Origin: Arthrobacter sp. FW306-07-I
GTDB taxonomy: Bacteria; Actinomycetota; Actinomycetes; Actinomycetales; Micrococcaceae
Length of the DNA stretch: 64,000 nt
NCBI RefSeq assembly: GCF_021800405.1
Contig: NZ_CP084550.1
Coordinates: 2,542,001-2,606,000, forward strand
Direction: 5' to 3'
Part shown: piece by piece, positions 19,037 through 26,664 of the stretch
How positions within the stretch are numbered: the first letter of the stretch is position 1
How the letters are laid out: every line of letters begins with the position of its first letter
Position numbers and translations under genes: made by a program
Notes under the pieces: generated by a model
Databases searched by the model: none
What the model saw: the letters and a program-made list of their open reading frames with translations, nothing else
Told to the model about the DNA's origin: nothing

Positions 19037-20031
19037 CGTCCGGGGCCGCTGCGGAGCAGGTTCACAAGCCGTTGTTCCGTGGCGGGAGTCAGGCCGGCCT
19101 TCCGGGGCCGGTCCAGCCCGCGGGCGCGTTCGTCACCCAGGGTATCCACCAGGGTTTCCTGCCATGGCCTCAGCGCCATGCCGGCGGCTTTGGCTGCCCG
19201 GTTGCTGCGGGCCATGAAGCCCTCGTGGTGGGGTGGCAGCCAGAGGGGAAGGGACTCCGGCCCGGACCAGTAGTTGACCCCCTGTTCCACCAGCCAGTCC
19301 GCGGAAGCAGTAACGGCGGCGGTGTCCGTGGCGGACGCCGCGCGGCAGGCGCTCACGAGGTCCGCGAAGGGGACCTGGTCCCCCATGGCGTTCAAAGGAC
19401 CCGGTATCCCGCGTTCTGCGGCCAGCAGGATCCAGGCCGCCAGGTCCCGGACGTCGATGACCTGCGTGGGGTGGCCGCCGATGTCCGGGACAAGCACTGG
19501 TCCGGAGTCCCGGGCAAAGCGGCCCGGCCAGTACCCGTAACGGTCGGTGGGGTCGCCGGGGCCGCTGATAAGGCCTGCGCGGCAGAGGTGGGCCTTGCCG
19601 TTCGTGGACTGCACCGTGGCTTCCTCGATGGCCACCTTGGATTCGCCGTAATTGTCCGGGGTGGAAGGCGTCCCGGCGGGCAGGGGCGGCAGCAGCGATG
19701 CGTCCTCCGCCGCACCGGGGACGGAGTTGTCCGCATAGGCCGAACAGCTGGACACGAAGGTCCAGTGGCCGGCCCGGCCTGCCAGGGCCGCCAGGGCTTC
19801 CCGTGCCGGTTTAGGATCCCGTGCCACCTCGACCACGGCATCCCAGACGCCGGCCAGTTCCCCATACGCGGCCTGGCCTGTTGACCGGTCAGCCCTGATC
19901 CACGCTGTGCCGGGTGGTGCCGCGCCCGTTGTTCCGCGCGCCAGGCAGGTGACGTCATGCCCGGCAGCAACCGCCTGCGTGGCAATCTCATTGGAGAGGA
20001 AGGCCGTTCCGCCGAGGATGAGGATGCGCAT
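19033..20031 (-). CDS. NAD-dependent epimerase/dehydratase-like protein
   Basis: An extended-SDR (atypical) protein of 332 residues beginning MRILILGGTAFLSNEIA, a Rossmann GGTxFLG-like nucleotide site. A YGESK segment provides the Tyr/Lys pair at about residues 128-132. It resembles reductases annotated as isoflavone-reductase-like or chloroplast stem-loop-binding-type proteins. The substrate is unknown. It converges tightly on the OsmC gene. Confidence 0.82.
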   Translation of the reverse strand: MRILILGGTAFLSNEIATQAVAAGHDVTCLARGTTGAAPPGTAWIRADRSTGQAAYGELAGVWDAVVEVARDPKPAREALAALAGRAGHWTFVSSCSAYADNSVPGAAEDASLLPPLPAGTPSTPDNYGESKVAIEEATVQSTNGKAHLCRAGLISGPGDPTDRYGYWPGRFARDSGPVLVPDIGGHPTQVIDVRDLAAWILLAAERGIPGPLNAMGDQVPFADLVSACRAASATDTAAVTASADWLVEQGVNYWSGPESLPLWLPPHHEGFMARSNRAAKAAGMALRPWQETLVDTLGDERARGLDRPRKAGLTPATEQRLVNLLRSGPGR

Positions 20032-20097
20032 TGCTCCACGCTACGGCGCTAGGGTTGAAAGAGAACAGAGCAATATCCCAAGGAGCTACTTCCACCA

Positions 20098-20781
20098 ATG
20101 GTCAGCATGTTGTCCCTTCTTCCCCCTGCCACCAACCAGCCAAGCGGCGTGAGCATCCCGGGCATCGTGATCAGCCTCGGCGTTGGCGTGGCCGTCTGGC
20201 TGGTGGCGACCTTCGTCATCTCGCGCATCACCAAGCGCGTCGCGGCGGGAAGCAACTTCTTCAAGACGCCAACCTTCAAATGGGTGGCCCCGGCTTTCCG
20301 CGCCCTGGACCACGAACGGCGGGTCCAGCGCGCGGAGACGATCGGTTCGCTCCTGAACAGCGTGGTGGGCGTGCTGGTGGTCATTATCACCGGCATGTAC
20401 GTGCTGCAGAACCTGGACATCAATATCGCCCCGCTGCTGACCAGCGTGGGCATCCTGGGTGTGGCCATCGGCTTCGGCGCCCAGCAGCTGATCCGGGACT
20501 TCCTGGCCGGAATCTTCATTACCATTGAAGACCAGTACGGGATCGGCGACGTGATCGAAACCAGCGAAGTGGTGGGCGTGGTGGAGTCCATGGGCCTGCG
20601 GATCACCCGTGTCCGCTCCGACGACGGCGCCATCTGGTACCTGCGCAACGGTGAGATCCTGCGCGTGGGCAACCGGTCGCAGGGGCGCTACGTCCCGCTG
20701 CACGAATCCGACGACGGGACCACCGACCAGGGCTCGGCGCACGTTGAGACCAAGAAGACAGACCAGAAAGCCGGGGACTAG
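20098..20781 (+). CDS. Small-conductance mechanosensitive channel (MscS family, short form)
   Basis: A 227-residue MscS-family channel. There are two hydrophobic helices (about 20-43 and 82-105). The pore helix and beta-domain signature is GVAIGFGAQQLIRDFLAGIF, followed by QYGIGDVI. E. coli MscS has 286 residues; here the C-terminal alpha/beta cage domain is largely absent and the protein ends in a polar tail. Short forms of this kind are usual in actinobacteria. The stop is one base before the globin start, so the two should be cotranscribed. Confidence 0.9.
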   Translation: MVSMLSLLPPATNQPSGVSIPGIVISLGVGVAVWLVATFVISRITKRVAAGSNFFKTPTFKWVAPAFRALDHERRVQRAETIGSLLNSVVGVLVVIITGMYVLQNLDINIAPLLTSVGILGVAIGFGAQQLIRDFLAGIFITIEDQYGIGDVIETSEVVGVVESMGLRITRVRSDDGAIWYLRNGEILRVGNRSQGRYVPLHESDDGTTDQGSAHVETKKTDQKAGD

Positions 20782-20782
20782 C

Positions 20783-21250
20783 ATGTCGCTTCCCATCGAG
20801 CCACGCCGCCCTGTCCCAGGGCAGCGGCCCCAGTTGATGCAGAACGATCCCTTCAGCAAGCCGGAGTACACCGACAGCTTCTATGATGCCGTGGGCGGCC
20901 ACGACACCTTCGTAAAGCTCATCGACGTCTTCTACGACGGCGTGGCCACCGATCCGGTGCTGCGGCCGATGTATCCGGAAGAGGACCTGGCCCCGGCGAA
21001 GCGCCGGTTCCTGATGTTCCTGGAGCAGTACTGGGGCGGCCCCACCACATACGGCGAGGAACGCGGCCACCCGCGCTTGCGGATGCGCCACATGCCGTTC
21101 AAGGTCACGCCCGAGGCGAAGGACCGGTGGCTGTTCCACATGCGGACCGCGGTCGATGCGCTGGAACTGCCGCCGCTCTACGAAGGCACACTGTGGGACT
21201 ACATGGAGCGGGCCGCCTTGTCCATGGTGAACAGCCCCTCCGGAGCTTAA
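20783..21250 (+). CDS. glbO: Group II truncated haemoglobin
   Basis: Haem-binding truncated globin of 155 residues, closely similar to M. tuberculosis GlbO. Visible haem-pocket residues are proximal His103 (RMRHMPF), Tyr51 (B10), Tyr64 (CD1, MYPEED) and Trp116 (G8). The FLEQYWGGPTTY block is typical of group II. An N-terminal extension of about 30 residues precedes the globin core. ATG start at 20783, one base after the mscS stop. It may act in oxygen binding or in peroxide/NO detoxification (family knowledge). Confidence 0.94.
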   Translation: MSLPIEPRRPVPGQRPQLMQNDPFSKPEYTDSFYDAVGGHDTFVKLIDVFYDGVATDPVLRPMYPEEDLAPAKRRFLMFLEQYWGGPTTYGEERGHPRLRMRHMPFKVTPEAKDRWLFHMRTAVDALELPPLYEGTLWDYMERAALSMVNSPSGA

Positions 21251-21294
21251 GCCCGATTTTCCCGCCGCCCCAACGCGGCCGCGGCAACCTGGCC

Positions 21295-21957
21295 TTAGAG
21301 CAGGCCGCTGCCGGTCCGCGCCAGGACGTGGCCGCGGGGCCCAGTCAGCCGGAACCAGCGGCCGGCCCGGTAAAGCTTCTGGTCCCCGTCACCCAGGAAC
21401 CCCAGCGCGAAGGCCGCGAAGGCTGCACCGGCGGGCAGGCCGGCGTCGTCCAGTTCCCGCCCCCACACAGCAGCCCGTGCGTTGTTGACGATGAGGGCGC
21501 CAGGCTTGTCCGGCACAATGCCTGCCACTTCGGCGATGCCCGCCTCCGCCGCAGCCCGAAGGCGGGCGTCGCTGACGGACCCCAGCAGCTCCCAACCGCC
21601 CCGCGGTGCGCCGACCCCCGTCCATGATTCGCTGACAGTGGTGGGCGGAACCGGGAATTCGACGTCCTGATCCCCCGCCCGTGCCAGCCGGTCCAGGACC
21701 GATGACAACGCAACGGTGACATCGGTCCCCGACGGTTCCGCCAGGGCCATGGTGCGCAGGCCCAGGATGGTGGGCGTCGATTCGCCCAGGAGCCTGGGCC
21801 GCAGGACGCAAACGTAGGCGGCAAGGACTGTGCCGGCGGCCTGCAGGCGCATCGCTCCGCCGTCGTCTATGGCTTTGGCGCGGGTGGCGAACGTCTTGAG
21901 GTCGGCCAGATCCCGGGGATCGGCGAAACGGAAGGACGAAGTGAGAAGTTCAGACAC
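21295..21957 (-). CDS. Conserved hypothetical protein
   Basis: A 220-residue soluble protein that I cannot assign to a named family. Codon use and composition match the neighbours. It has no signal peptide or membrane segment. The N-terminus (SSFRFADPRDLADLKTF) is followed by an alanine-rich body and a C-terminal segment, KLYRAGRWFRLTGPRGHV, that looks like a small beta domain. It stands alone between glbO and tesB on the opposite strand. Confidence 0.7.
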   Translation of the reverse strand: MSELLTSSFRFADPRDLADLKTFATRAKAIDDGGAMRLQAAGTVLAAYVCVLRPRLLGESTPTILGLRTMALAEPSGTDVTVALSSVLDRLARAGDQDVEFPVPPTTVSESWTGVGAPRGGWELLGSVSDARLRAAAEAGIAEVAGIVPDKPGALIVNNARAAVWGRELDDAGLPAGAAFAAFALGFLGDGDQKLYRAGRWFRLTGPRGHVLARTGSGLL

Positions 21958-22021
21958 ACCTAAGACACTACCGGCTGCACTCCGGTTGAGTGGTTCCCGG
22001 GGCGCCGTCTAGAGTCGGACC

Positions 22022-22942
22022 ATGACTGAAGCCGAAGCCGGACTGCTGGCGCCGCCAAGCGGAGACCCAACCTCATCGCTGATCGAACTGCTGGACCTTG
22101 GTGAGCTTGAGGGCGCACGGACGGATGAGGATATTTTCCTGGGCCCTTCCCAGCAGCAGCCCCACCATAGGGTTTTCGGCGGGCAGGTGCTTGCGCAGTC
22201 ACTGGTCGCGGCCACCAGGACGGTGGATCCGGAGCGGTTCGTCCACTCCATGCATGGCTACTTCCTGAGGCCGGGCGACGCCAACAAGCCCATCACCTTC
22301 GGGGTGCAGCGGTTGCGCGATGGCCGGTCCTTTTCCGCCAGGCGAGTCCACGCCTATCAGGACGGGGTGCCCATCCTGTCAATGATTGCCTCCTTCCAGG
22401 GTGACGATGCAGGCATCGACCACTCCTCCGTCATGCCGGCTGGAATCCCGGACCCCGAGTCGCTGCCCAGCACAGCTGACCTGCTGGGGAAGTTCGACCA
22501 CCCTGTGGCCCGGCATTGGGCGTACGAGCGCCCCTTCGACATCCGGCACGTGGACCCGCCGCTGTATGTCTCCGCAACCGGCCCGCGCGAGGCCCGCAAC
22601 GCCGTCTGGATGAAGACCTTCGGCCCGATGCCGGACGACTCCAACCTGCACCGTGCCGCCCTCGCCTATGCCAGCGACTACACGCTCCTCGAGTCGATTC
22701 TTCGACGCCACGGCCTGAACTGGACCACCCCGGGCATGAACGTCGCAAGCCTGGACCACGCCATGTGGTGGCACCGCCCGGCACGGGTTGATGAATGGCT
22801 TCTCTACGTCCAGGAGTCCCCCAGCGCCCATGGCGCCCGGGGCCTGGCCACGGGCAAGATCTTCAACCGTGAGGGCCACCACGTTGCCTCGGTGGCGCAG
22901 GAGGGCATGGTCCGGATTCCCAGCCTCCCGGAAGACGCCTAG
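22022..22942 (+). CDS. tesB: Acyl-CoA thioesterase II
   Basis: Double hot-dog thioesterase of 306 residues that hydrolyses acyl-CoA. Hallmarks are VFGGQVLAQSLVAA (near residue 55), HSMHGYFLRPG, and the C-terminal SLDHAMWWHRP containing the catalytic Asp, with a Gln near VAQEG completing the site. The stop TAG (22940-22942) lies inside the 6-bp target duplication of the downstream insertion sequence, so the coding region is intact. The insertion separates tesB from the hairpin at 24049-24099, which probably was its terminator. Confidence 0.94.
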   Translation: MTEAEAGLLAPPSGDPTSSLIELLDLGELEGARTDEDIFLGPSQQQPHHRVFGGQVLAQSLVAATRTVDPERFVHSMHGYFLRPGDANKPITFGVQRLRDGRSFSARRVHAYQDGVPILSMIASFQGDDAGIDHSSVMPAGIPDPESLPSTADLLGKFDHPVARHWAYERPFDIRHVDPPLYVSATGPREARNAVWMKTFGPMPDDSNLHRAALAYASDYTLLESILRRHGLNWTTPGMNVASLDHAMWWHRPARVDEWLLYVQESPSAHGARGLATGKIFNREGHHVASVAQEGMVRIPSLPEDA

Positions 22943-22943
22943 A
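22938..22943. repeat. Left target-site duplication of the IS481 element
   Basis: CCTAGA directly abuts the left inverted repeat and recurs exactly at 24016-24021. It fits the NCTAGN target with 6-bp duplication described for IS481-type elements. The TAG within it is the tesB stop codon. Confidence 0.93.
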
Positions 22944-22965
22944 TGTATTGACCACGGAGGTTAGG
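22944..22965 (+). repeat. IS481 left terminal inverted repeat
   Basis: Begins TGTATTGACC and continues with GAGGTT at positions 14-19. It pairs with the right end at 23994-24015. Confidence 0.9.
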
Positions 22966-22993
22966 AACATGCGGCGTGGTTAGGTGACAAAAA

Positions 22994-23050
22994 GAAGACC
23001 TCCAAGTGGAGTGGGGCTTGTCTAAGAGTCCGATCCACAAGGAGGTCTTC
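22994..23050 (+). promoter_or_regulatory. Hairpin sequestering the transposase ribosome binding site
   Basis: GAAGACCTCC (22994-23003) is perfectly complementary to GGAGGTCTTC (23041-23050), which contains the transposase Shine-Dalgarno just before the ATG at 23052. After an AA/AA internal loop, GTGGA (23006-23010) pairs with TCCAC (23034-23038). A transcript entering from outside would bury the ribosome site, whereas one starting after about 23003 would not. Confidence 0.75.
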
Positions 23051-23051
23051 A

Positions 23052-24020
23052 ATGTCCCATGCTAACGCGCTTCTGACGCCGAAGGGACGGCTCCGGCTGG
23101 CCCGGTGCATCGTCGATGACGGGTGGCCGCTGCGCCGTGCTGCTGAGCGGTTCCAGGTGTCGGTGACGACCGCAGCGCGGTGGGCGGCCCGTTACCGGGA
23201 GCACGGGGAGCACGGGACGGGTGATCGTTCCAGCCGGCCCATCAACTCCCCGCGTCGGACCTCCACGCGGCGGGAGCGGCGGATCGTCGCGATCAGAGTC
23301 AACCGGCGCTGGGGCCCGGCACGGATCGGCTATCTGCTGGGCATTCACCCCTCCACGGTGCACCGGGTGCTGTCCCGGTTTGGGCTGGCGAGGCTGGCGT
23401 GGATGGACCGGGCCACGGGCCGGGTGATTCGCCGGTACGAGCACCACAGCCCCGGGGACCTGGTCCACGTCGACATCAAGAAACTTGGACGGATCCCTGA
23501 CGGCGGCGGACACCGCAGTGTCGGCAGGGCCGCCGGAAACCGGAACAAGACCGGTACCGCGGCGAACCGGAGACCGGGTCACGCCTTCTTGCACAACGCC
23601 GTCGATGATCACTCCAGGCTCGCCTACACGGAGATCCTGACCGATGAGAAAAAGGACACTGCGGCCGGATTCTGGGAACGCGCCAATGCCTACTTCGAGT
23701 CCCACGGGATCACTGTCAAACGGGTCCTGACCGATAACGGATCCTGCTACCGCTCCTACGCATTCAAAGACGCTCTGGGCCCGGACATCAAGCACAAACG
23801 CACCCGCCCCTACAGGCCTCAGACAAACGGCAAAGTCGAGCGCTACAACCGCACCATGCTCGACGAATGGGCCTACGCCCGTCCCTACGCCTCCGAGGCC
23901 GAGCGTGTTGCCGCTTTCGCCGACTGGCTCCATCATTACAATCATCATCGAGGCCACACCTCACTCAACGGTCAGCCACCGGCCAGCCGCGTCACCAACC
24001 TCTCAGGTCAATACACCTAG
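23052..24020 (+). CDS. IS481-family transposase
   Basis: A 322-residue transposase. The N-terminal helix-turn-helix (residues about 12-55, with PLRRAAERFQVSVTTAARW) is followed by a second HTH-like segment and an integrase core. The catalytic residues are Asp141 (HVDIKKLG), Asp228 (LTDNGS) and Glu263 (KVERYN), giving the DD35E pattern. The C-terminus carries HHYNHHRGHTSL. A strong AAGGAGG ribosome site lies six bases before the ATG, inside a hairpin stem. The last codon and the stop are built from the right target duplication. Confidence 0.96.
   Translation: MSHANALLTPKGRLRLARCIVDDGWPLRRAAERFQVSVTTAARWAARYREHGEHGTGDRSSRPINSPRRTSTRRERRIVAIRVNRRWGPARIGYLLGIHPSTVHRVLSRFGLARLAWMDRATGRVIRRYEHHSPGDLVHVDIKKLGRIPDGGGHRSVGRAAGNRNKTGTAANRRPGHAFLHNAVDDHSRLAYTEILTDEKKDTAAGFWERANAYFESHGITVKRVLTDNGSCYRSYAFKDALGPDIKHKRTRPYRPQTNGKVERYNRTMLDEWAYARPYASEAERVAAFADWLHHYNHHRGHTSLNGQPPASRVTNLSGQYT
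23994..24015 (-). repeat. IS481 right terminal inverted repeat
   Basis: The reverse complement begins TGTATTGACC and matches the left end at 17 of 22 positions. The final coding residues of the transposase lie within this repeat. Confidence 0.9.
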
Positions 24021-24021
24021 A
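24016..24021. repeat. Right target-site duplication of the IS481 element
   Basis: CCTAGA, identical to 22938-22943. Its TAG (24018-24020) is the in-frame stop codon of the transposase. Confidence 0.93.
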
Positions 24022-24048
24022 CCCTGTCGGGACGACGGGCCGCGCATA

Positions 24049-24099
24049 AAGAAGGCCGGCGTCCGATGTGAAAAGCTCACCTCGGACGCCGGCCTTCTT
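24049..24099. terminator. Bidirectional terminator between tesB/IS and ettA
   Basis: An 18-bp perfect stem (24049-24066 with 24082-24099) surrounds a 15-base loop. It is followed by TTTAT on the minus strand and lies 12 bases after the ettA stop. Before the IS inserted it lay about 30 bases after tesB and so probably served both genes. Confidence 0.88.
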
Positions 24100-24110
24100 C
24101 CTTTGCCCTG

Positions 24111-25793
24111 CTAGTCGCGGGTGAGGCGCCGGTGGGTGACGCGGTGCGGCTTGGCGGCGTCGGGACCCAGCCGCTGGACCTTGTTCTCCTCGTAGGATTC
24201 GAAGTTGCCCTCGAACCAGTACCACTTGGAGGGGTTTTCGTCGTCGCCTTCATAGGCCAGGATGTGGGTGGCCACCCGGTCCAGGAACCAACGGTCGTGC
24301 GAGACCACCACGGCGCAGCCGGGGAACTCGAGCAGCGCGTTTTCCAGGCTGCTGAGGGTTTCGACGTCGAGGTCGTTGGTGGGCTCGTCAAGCAGCAGCA
24401 GGTTGCCGCCCTGCTTCAGGGTGAGCGCGAGGTTCAGCCGGTTCCGCTCACCGCCGGAGAGGACGCCTGCCTTCTTCTGCTGGTCCGGGCCCTTGAAGCC
24501 GAATGCGGCGACGTAGGCGCGGGACGGCATTTCAACGTTGCCCACCTGGATGAAGTCGAGTCCGTCGGACACGACCTCCCACAGCGTCTTGTTGGGGTCG
24601 ATGCCGCCGCGGCTCTGGTCCGCGTAGGAGATCTTGACCGAGTCACCGATCTTCAGGTCGCCGCCGTCGAGCGGTTCCAGGCCGACGATGGTCTTGAACA
24701 GGGTGGTCTTGCCCACGCCGTTGGGGCCGATGACGCCCACGATGCCATTGCGGGGCAGGGTGAAGGACAGCCCGTCAATCAGGACCCGGTCCTCAAAGCC
24801 CTTCTGGAGGTTCTTGGCCTCCAGCACCAGGCCACCCAGTCGGGGTCCCGGTGGGATCTGGATCTCTTCGAAATCAAGCTTGCGGGTGCGGTCTGCCTCT
24901 GCGGCCATTTCCTCGTAACGGGCCAGGCGGGCCTTCGACTTGGTCTGGCGGCCCTTGGCGTTGGAGCGCACCCAATCGAGTTCCTCGGCGAGGCGCTTGG
25001 CCTGCTTGGCGTCCTTCTTACCCTGGATTTCCAGGCGGGCGCGCTTCTTCTCCAGGTAGGTGGAGTAGTTGCCCTCGTAGGGGTACAGGTGGCCGCGGTC
25101 CACTTCGGCAATCCATTCAGCCACGTGGTCGAGGAAGTAGCGGTCGTGGGTCACGGCAAGGACGGCGCCGGGGTAACTGGAGAGGTGCTGCTCGAGCCAG
25201 AGTACGCTCTCGGCGTCCAGGTGGTTGGTGGGCTCATCAAGGAGCAGCAGGTCCGGCTTCTGCAGGAGCAGCTTGCACAGCGCCACGCGGCGGCGTTCAC
25301 CACCGGAAAGGTTGGTGACATCGGCATCGGCCGGCGGGCAGCGCAGCGCGTCCATAGCCTGTTCCAGCTGGGAGTCGAGATCCCAGGCGTCCGCGGCGTC
25401 GATGGCTTCCTGCAGCTTGCCCATCTCTTCAAGGAGGGTGTCGTAGTCAGCGTCGGGGCTGGCCATTTCCTCCGAGATCTCGTTGAAGCGCTGGATCTTT
25501 CCGTAGATCTCGCCAACGCCTTCCTGGACGTTGCCCAGGACGGTCTTTTCCTCGTTAAGGGGCGGTTCCTGGAGCAGGATACCCACGCTGTAGCCGGGGC
25601 TGAGCCTGGCCTCACCGTTGGAGGGCGTGTCCAGCCCGGCCATGATCTTGAGGATGGTGGACTTACCGGCACCGTTGGGGCCCACAACACCAATCTTGGC
25701 GCCCGGGAAGAAGGACATGCTTACGTCATCAAGGATGAGTTTCTCGCCAACGGCCTTGCGGGCCTTGGTCATTGTGTAGATAAATTCCGCCAT
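24111..25793 (-). CDS. ettA: Energy-dependent translational throttle protein EttA (ABC-F ATPase)
   Basis: Twin-ATPase ABC-F protein of 560 residues that binds the ribosomal E site and couples translation to the ATP/ADP ratio. Walker A motifs are GPNGAGKST and GPNGVGKTT, and the ABC signatures are LSGGERRRVAL and LSGGERNRLNL. Each half has an LLLDEPTNxLD Walker B. An arm and PtIM linker lie between the halves. There are no membrane segments. ATG start at 25793, giving the usual EttA length (E. coli 555). The SSB paralogue nearby matches the mycobacterial arrangement. Confidence 0.95.
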   Translation of the reverse strand: MAEFIYTMTKARKAVGEKLILDDVSMSFFPGAKIGVVGPNGAGKSTILKIMAGLDTPSNGEARLSPGYSVGILLQEPPLNEEKTVLGNVQEGVGEIYGKIQRFNEISEEMASPDADYDTLLEEMGKLQEAIDAADAWDLDSQLEQAMDALRCPPADADVTNLSGGERRRVALCKLLLQKPDLLLLDEPTNHLDAESVLWLEQHLSSYPGAVLAVTHDRYFLDHVAEWIAEVDRGHLYPYEGNYSTYLEKKRARLEIQGKKDAKQAKRLAEELDWVRSNAKGRQTKSKARLARYEEMAAEADRTRKLDFEEIQIPPGPRLGGLVLEAKNLQKGFEDRVLIDGLSFTLPRNGIVGVIGPNGVGKTTLFKTIVGLEPLDGGDLKIGDSVKISYADQSRGGIDPNKTLWEVVSDGLDFIQVGNVEMPSRAYVAAFGFKGPDQQKKAGVLSGGERNRLNLALTLKQGGNLLLLDEPTNDLDVETLSSLENALLEFPGCAVVVSHDRWFLDRVATHILAYEGDDENPSKWYWFEGNFESYEENKVQRLGPDAAKPHRVTHRRLTRD

Positions 25794-25854
25794 GGTCTCA
25801 AATCTAGTGGGTTGGCGGGCAGATCTCACATTTGCGGCCGGCAGGCTGACGCGA

Positions 25855-26442
25855 TCAGGATCCGACGAAACATTTACCGCTGGCCAGGACCGGAAGGACC
25901 GTGACGGTTACGGCTCCTTCGCGCACCTGTCCGATGACGCAATCCCTCCCCTGCAGGACAGCCGCCTCGATGGCATCTGCTTCCAGTCCGGTGGGCGTCC
26001 GGCTTTGCGAGACCTGGAGAACGGCGGGCGCTATGCCGGCACCCGTTAAGGCTTCGCTGACCTGGCCAGTCGCAGGCTTTGGAGTTCCGCTTGCCAATTT
26101 GGTCAGGGTGTCCGTAACGGTGCGCTTCACCGTGTCGGTGGCCGCTTCAGCCGCAGCCGCGGAGGCCGCAGCGTATGTGCCTGGGACCCCGCCGGATGTG
26201 CTGGCCAGCGGCTCTCCGCCGGGACGGCTGCTGCCCGGGGCCGAGCCAGCGGCCTGGGCCGGCTCCTGCGTTGCACCGGCGGCTGCCGTCGCCGGCCACG
26301 AACCCTGCCCTTCACTGGATCCAAGTACCGGTTGACTTGCGGAAGGGCCGGCAACACACCCTGACAGGGCAAACGCCAGGACGGCGCATGCCAGCGCTGC
26401 ACCGGCGCGTTTATTCGGCCGTTGGTAAGGGGTGGGACGCAT
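25855..26442 (-). CDS. Putative lipoprotein (DUF6993-like)
   Basis: A 195-residue exported protein. A basic N-terminus is followed by a hydrophobic stretch AGAALACAVLAFALSGC ending in a lipobox (LSGC), so the mature protein should begin at that Cys as a lipoprotein. A low-complexity Ala/Ser/Gly/Pro linker leads to a C-terminal domain of about 85 residues with two cysteines (GRDCVIG and GKCFVGS), which may form a disulfide outside the membrane. I choose ATG 26442 because it places the signal sequence at the N-terminus; the ribosome site is weak. The DUF6993 assignment is from memory and tentative. Confidence 0.72.
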   Translation of the reverse strand: MRPTPYQRPNKRAGAALACAVLAFALSGCVAGPSASQPVLGSSEGQGSWPATAAAGATQEPAQAAGSAPGSSRPGGEPLASTSGGVPGTYAAASAAAAEAATDTVKRTVTDTLTKLASGTPKPATGQVSEALTGAGIAPAVLQVSQSRTPTGLEADAIEAAVLQGRDCVIGQVREGAVTVTVLPVLASGKCFVGS

Positions 26443-26630
26443 GGAGTCATTCTGCCATGGACGCAGGCACGGGCCGGGGTGAGTGAACGGCACCGGGCGT
26501 GGTCGTGCGGGAGACACATCGTGCGGAAGCATCGCCGGCAATAGGCGCCTGGCCAACAGGCATTTGGCGGGCGGACGGAGGGCGGCCGGGGGGTGCCGCC
26601 GTCCATCCGCCCGCGAATGAACGGGGACAC

Positions 26631-26658
26631 TGATACCTGATACCTGATACCTGATACG
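26631..26658. repeat. Tandem heptamer repeat before ssb end
   Basis: Four head-to-tail copies of TGATACC (the last TGATACG) directly precede the end of the ssb gene on the opposite strand, 7 bases from its stop. This is a small minisatellite in noncoding sequence. Confidence 0.9.
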
Positions 26659-26664
26659 TGATTC

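Larger units (their letters stand above)
22944..24015 (+). mobile_element. IS481-family insertion sequence, 1072 bp, intact
   Basis: The element is bounded by imperfect terminal inverted repeats that match at 17 of 22 positions (both begin TGTATTGACC and share GAGGTT after three mismatches). It is flanked by perfect 6-bp direct repeats CCTAGA and encodes one full-length DDE transposase. Perfect target duplications and an open transposase suggest a fairly recent insertion. The transposase reading frame leaves the element and ends at the TAG of the right target duplication. Confidence 0.95.

Noticed and set aside
22022..22942. tesB truncated by the insertion sequence
   Set aside because: The stop codon lies inside the left target duplication, so the full 306-residue protein is kept.
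24132..25904. 590-codon plus-strand frame opposite ettA
   Set aside because: Antisense shadow of a clear ABC-F gene; low-complexity translation.
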